The notes beneath the pieces are model-generated. The model had not been told where the DNA came from. It was given only the letters and a program-made list of their open reading frames with translations, and did not search any database. Source: JBDGSM01 sp042217615 (GTDB taxonomy: Archaea > Nanohalarchaeota > Nanosalinia > Nanosalinales > Nanosalinaceae). Taken from it: a DNA stretch of 5,809 nt. Below, piece after piece: positions 5,507 to 5,809 of the stretch. The stretch lies in NCBI GenBank assembly GCA_042217615.1, contig JBDGSI010000032.1, positions 1-5,809 on the forward strand, given 5' to 3'. The position numbers and the translations under genes were made by a program. Position 1 is the stretch's first letter, and each line of letters begins with the position of its first letter.

Positions 5507-5743
5507 GACACAACCGTGATCAAAACCGATTCAGCCGGGGTACAGATCCACGAGAAACGCGTTCCCTCGCCTGAAGTAGAAAACGTTGTGGATACGACTG
5601 CGGCAGGCGACACATTCAACGGCTACCTCGCAGCAGAACTGGCCGACAACCAGAACCTGGAAGACGCCGCCCAGAAAGCCTGTATCGCCGCCTCTAAAAC
5701 CGTCCAAGAAAAAGGAGCTCAGGCCTCTATACCCAAAATCTAG
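5507..5743 (+). pseudogene. C-terminal remnant of a ribokinase/PfkB-family sugar kinase
   Basis: The frame reads TVIKTDSAGVQIHEKRVPSP, then VVDTTAAGDTFNGYLAAELA, then KGAQASIPKI and a TAG stop. TTAAGDTFNG is the PfkB signature holding the catalytic Asp and anion hole, and GAQASIP is the typical ribokinase ending. Only about 78 of the usual roughly 300 residues remain; the sugar-binding N-terminal two thirds is missing. A GTG at 5516 could start a 75-residue ORF, but it could not make a working kinase because the substrate site is lost. No promoter is evident. The frame upstream stays open to 5372, but there it is the antisense of the TrmB-like remnant, so the true break lies near 5500-5512. 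Confidence 0.8.
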
Positions 5744-5809
5744 AAATCGTTCAGACTTGACTGATTCTGCTTCAATGCCCGGGCGTTTATTCCTTTCTCT
5801 TTTTTCAGG
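5740..5809 (-). CDS. Probable 3' end of an unidentified gene entering from the right edge
   Basis: The minus strand is open from the right edge to TAG (5742-5740), giving LKKEKGINARALKQNQSSL and then NDF. The other two minus-strand frames are less convincing: one is closed and one reads through the kinase remnant antisense. The stop overlaps the kinase remnant's stop by two bases, a tight convergent arrangement. Only 22 codons are visible, so the product cannot be named, and the frame could be chance. Confidence 0.35.
   Translation of the reverse strand, partial: LKKEKGINARALKQNQSSLNDF

Larger units (their letters stand above)
162..5726. repeat. Dispersed palindrome AGGCCT, 23 copies
   Basis: Copies start at 162, 333, 528, 823, 1170, 1428, 1803, 2174, 2785, 2951, 3054, 3358, 3605, 3788, 3934, 4228, 4314, 4606, 4777, 4941, 5116, 5306 and 5721. 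About half extend to the octamer AAGGCCTT. Two copies are intergenic; the rest fall in genes, in all three codon phases (Gly-Leu as GGC CTT, Arg-Pro as AGG CCT, Ala as GCC T). Spacing is mostly 100-400 bp. About one copy is expected by composition. GGCC in any other context is scarce, so the flanking A and T are part of the signal. Confidence 0.9.

Noticed and set aside
162..5726. AGGCCT copies as a CRISPR array or restriction-modification signature
   Set aside because: Spacing is irregular (86-611 bp), the unit is 6-8 bp and lies inside coding sequence, and no cas, methyltransferase or restriction gene is recognisable in the window.
5516..5743. A functional 75-residue gene from GTG 5516
   Set aside because: It is only the C-terminal end of a sugar kinase, lacks the substrate-binding region, has no promoter and begins inside a conserved strand.
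5777..5805. GCCCGGGC palindrome followed by a T-run as a kinase terminator
   Set aside because: The palindrome has no loop, the T-run is 15 nt away, and the stretch also reads as a plausible minus-strand coding end.

Overview
The window looks archaeal. Putative promoters are TATA-like (box A) elements about 25-35 nt upstream of starts, and at least one gene appears leaderless. The regulators are of archaeal type (a winged-helix protein with an S-layer-like C-terminal domain, and a TrmB-like remnant), and the small Toprim protein resembles archaeal ones. The proteins are rich in Glu and Asp, and base composition is moderate (mid-40s % G+C by eye). This would fit a DPANN-type lineage or a moderately salt-adapted archaeon, but no marker here fixes the taxonomy.

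Left part: a tRNA-Leu(UAG) gene on the minus strand is cut by the left edge. It is followed by a plus-strand metallo-beta-lactamase-fold protein of the UlaG/UPF0173 type in which every expected metal ligand is replaced. That gene converges on a complete glmS (glucosamine-6-phosphate synthase) on the minus strand, with 15 nt between them. A 173-nt divergent intergenic region (2578-2750) separates glmS from the next plus-strand unit and contains a 7+7 bp dyad, a candidate operator.

Middle: a two-gene operon encodes a winged-helix regulator that ends in a canonical EF-hand calcium loop, then a protein with a PD-(D/E)XK nuclease core that appears to be duplicated, the second copy lacking the catalytic lysine. 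A Toprim-domain gene with its own promoter and a probably leaderless GTG start follows in the same direction.

Right part: two gene remnants lie head to head. The C-terminal end of a TrmB-like regulator (minus strand) abuts the C-terminal quarter of a ribokinase/PfkB kinase (plus strand). The simplest reading is a divergent regulator-kinase pair that lost its middle, including both N-termini and both promoters. The last 70 bases probably carry the 3' end of another minus-strand gene.

Two signals run across the genes. The palindrome AGGCCT occurs 23 times, in all codon frames and between genes, about 20 times more than expected. Strand composition also changes from G/T-rich to A/C-rich on the plus strand inside the regulator gene, around 3200-3300, regardless of gene direction.
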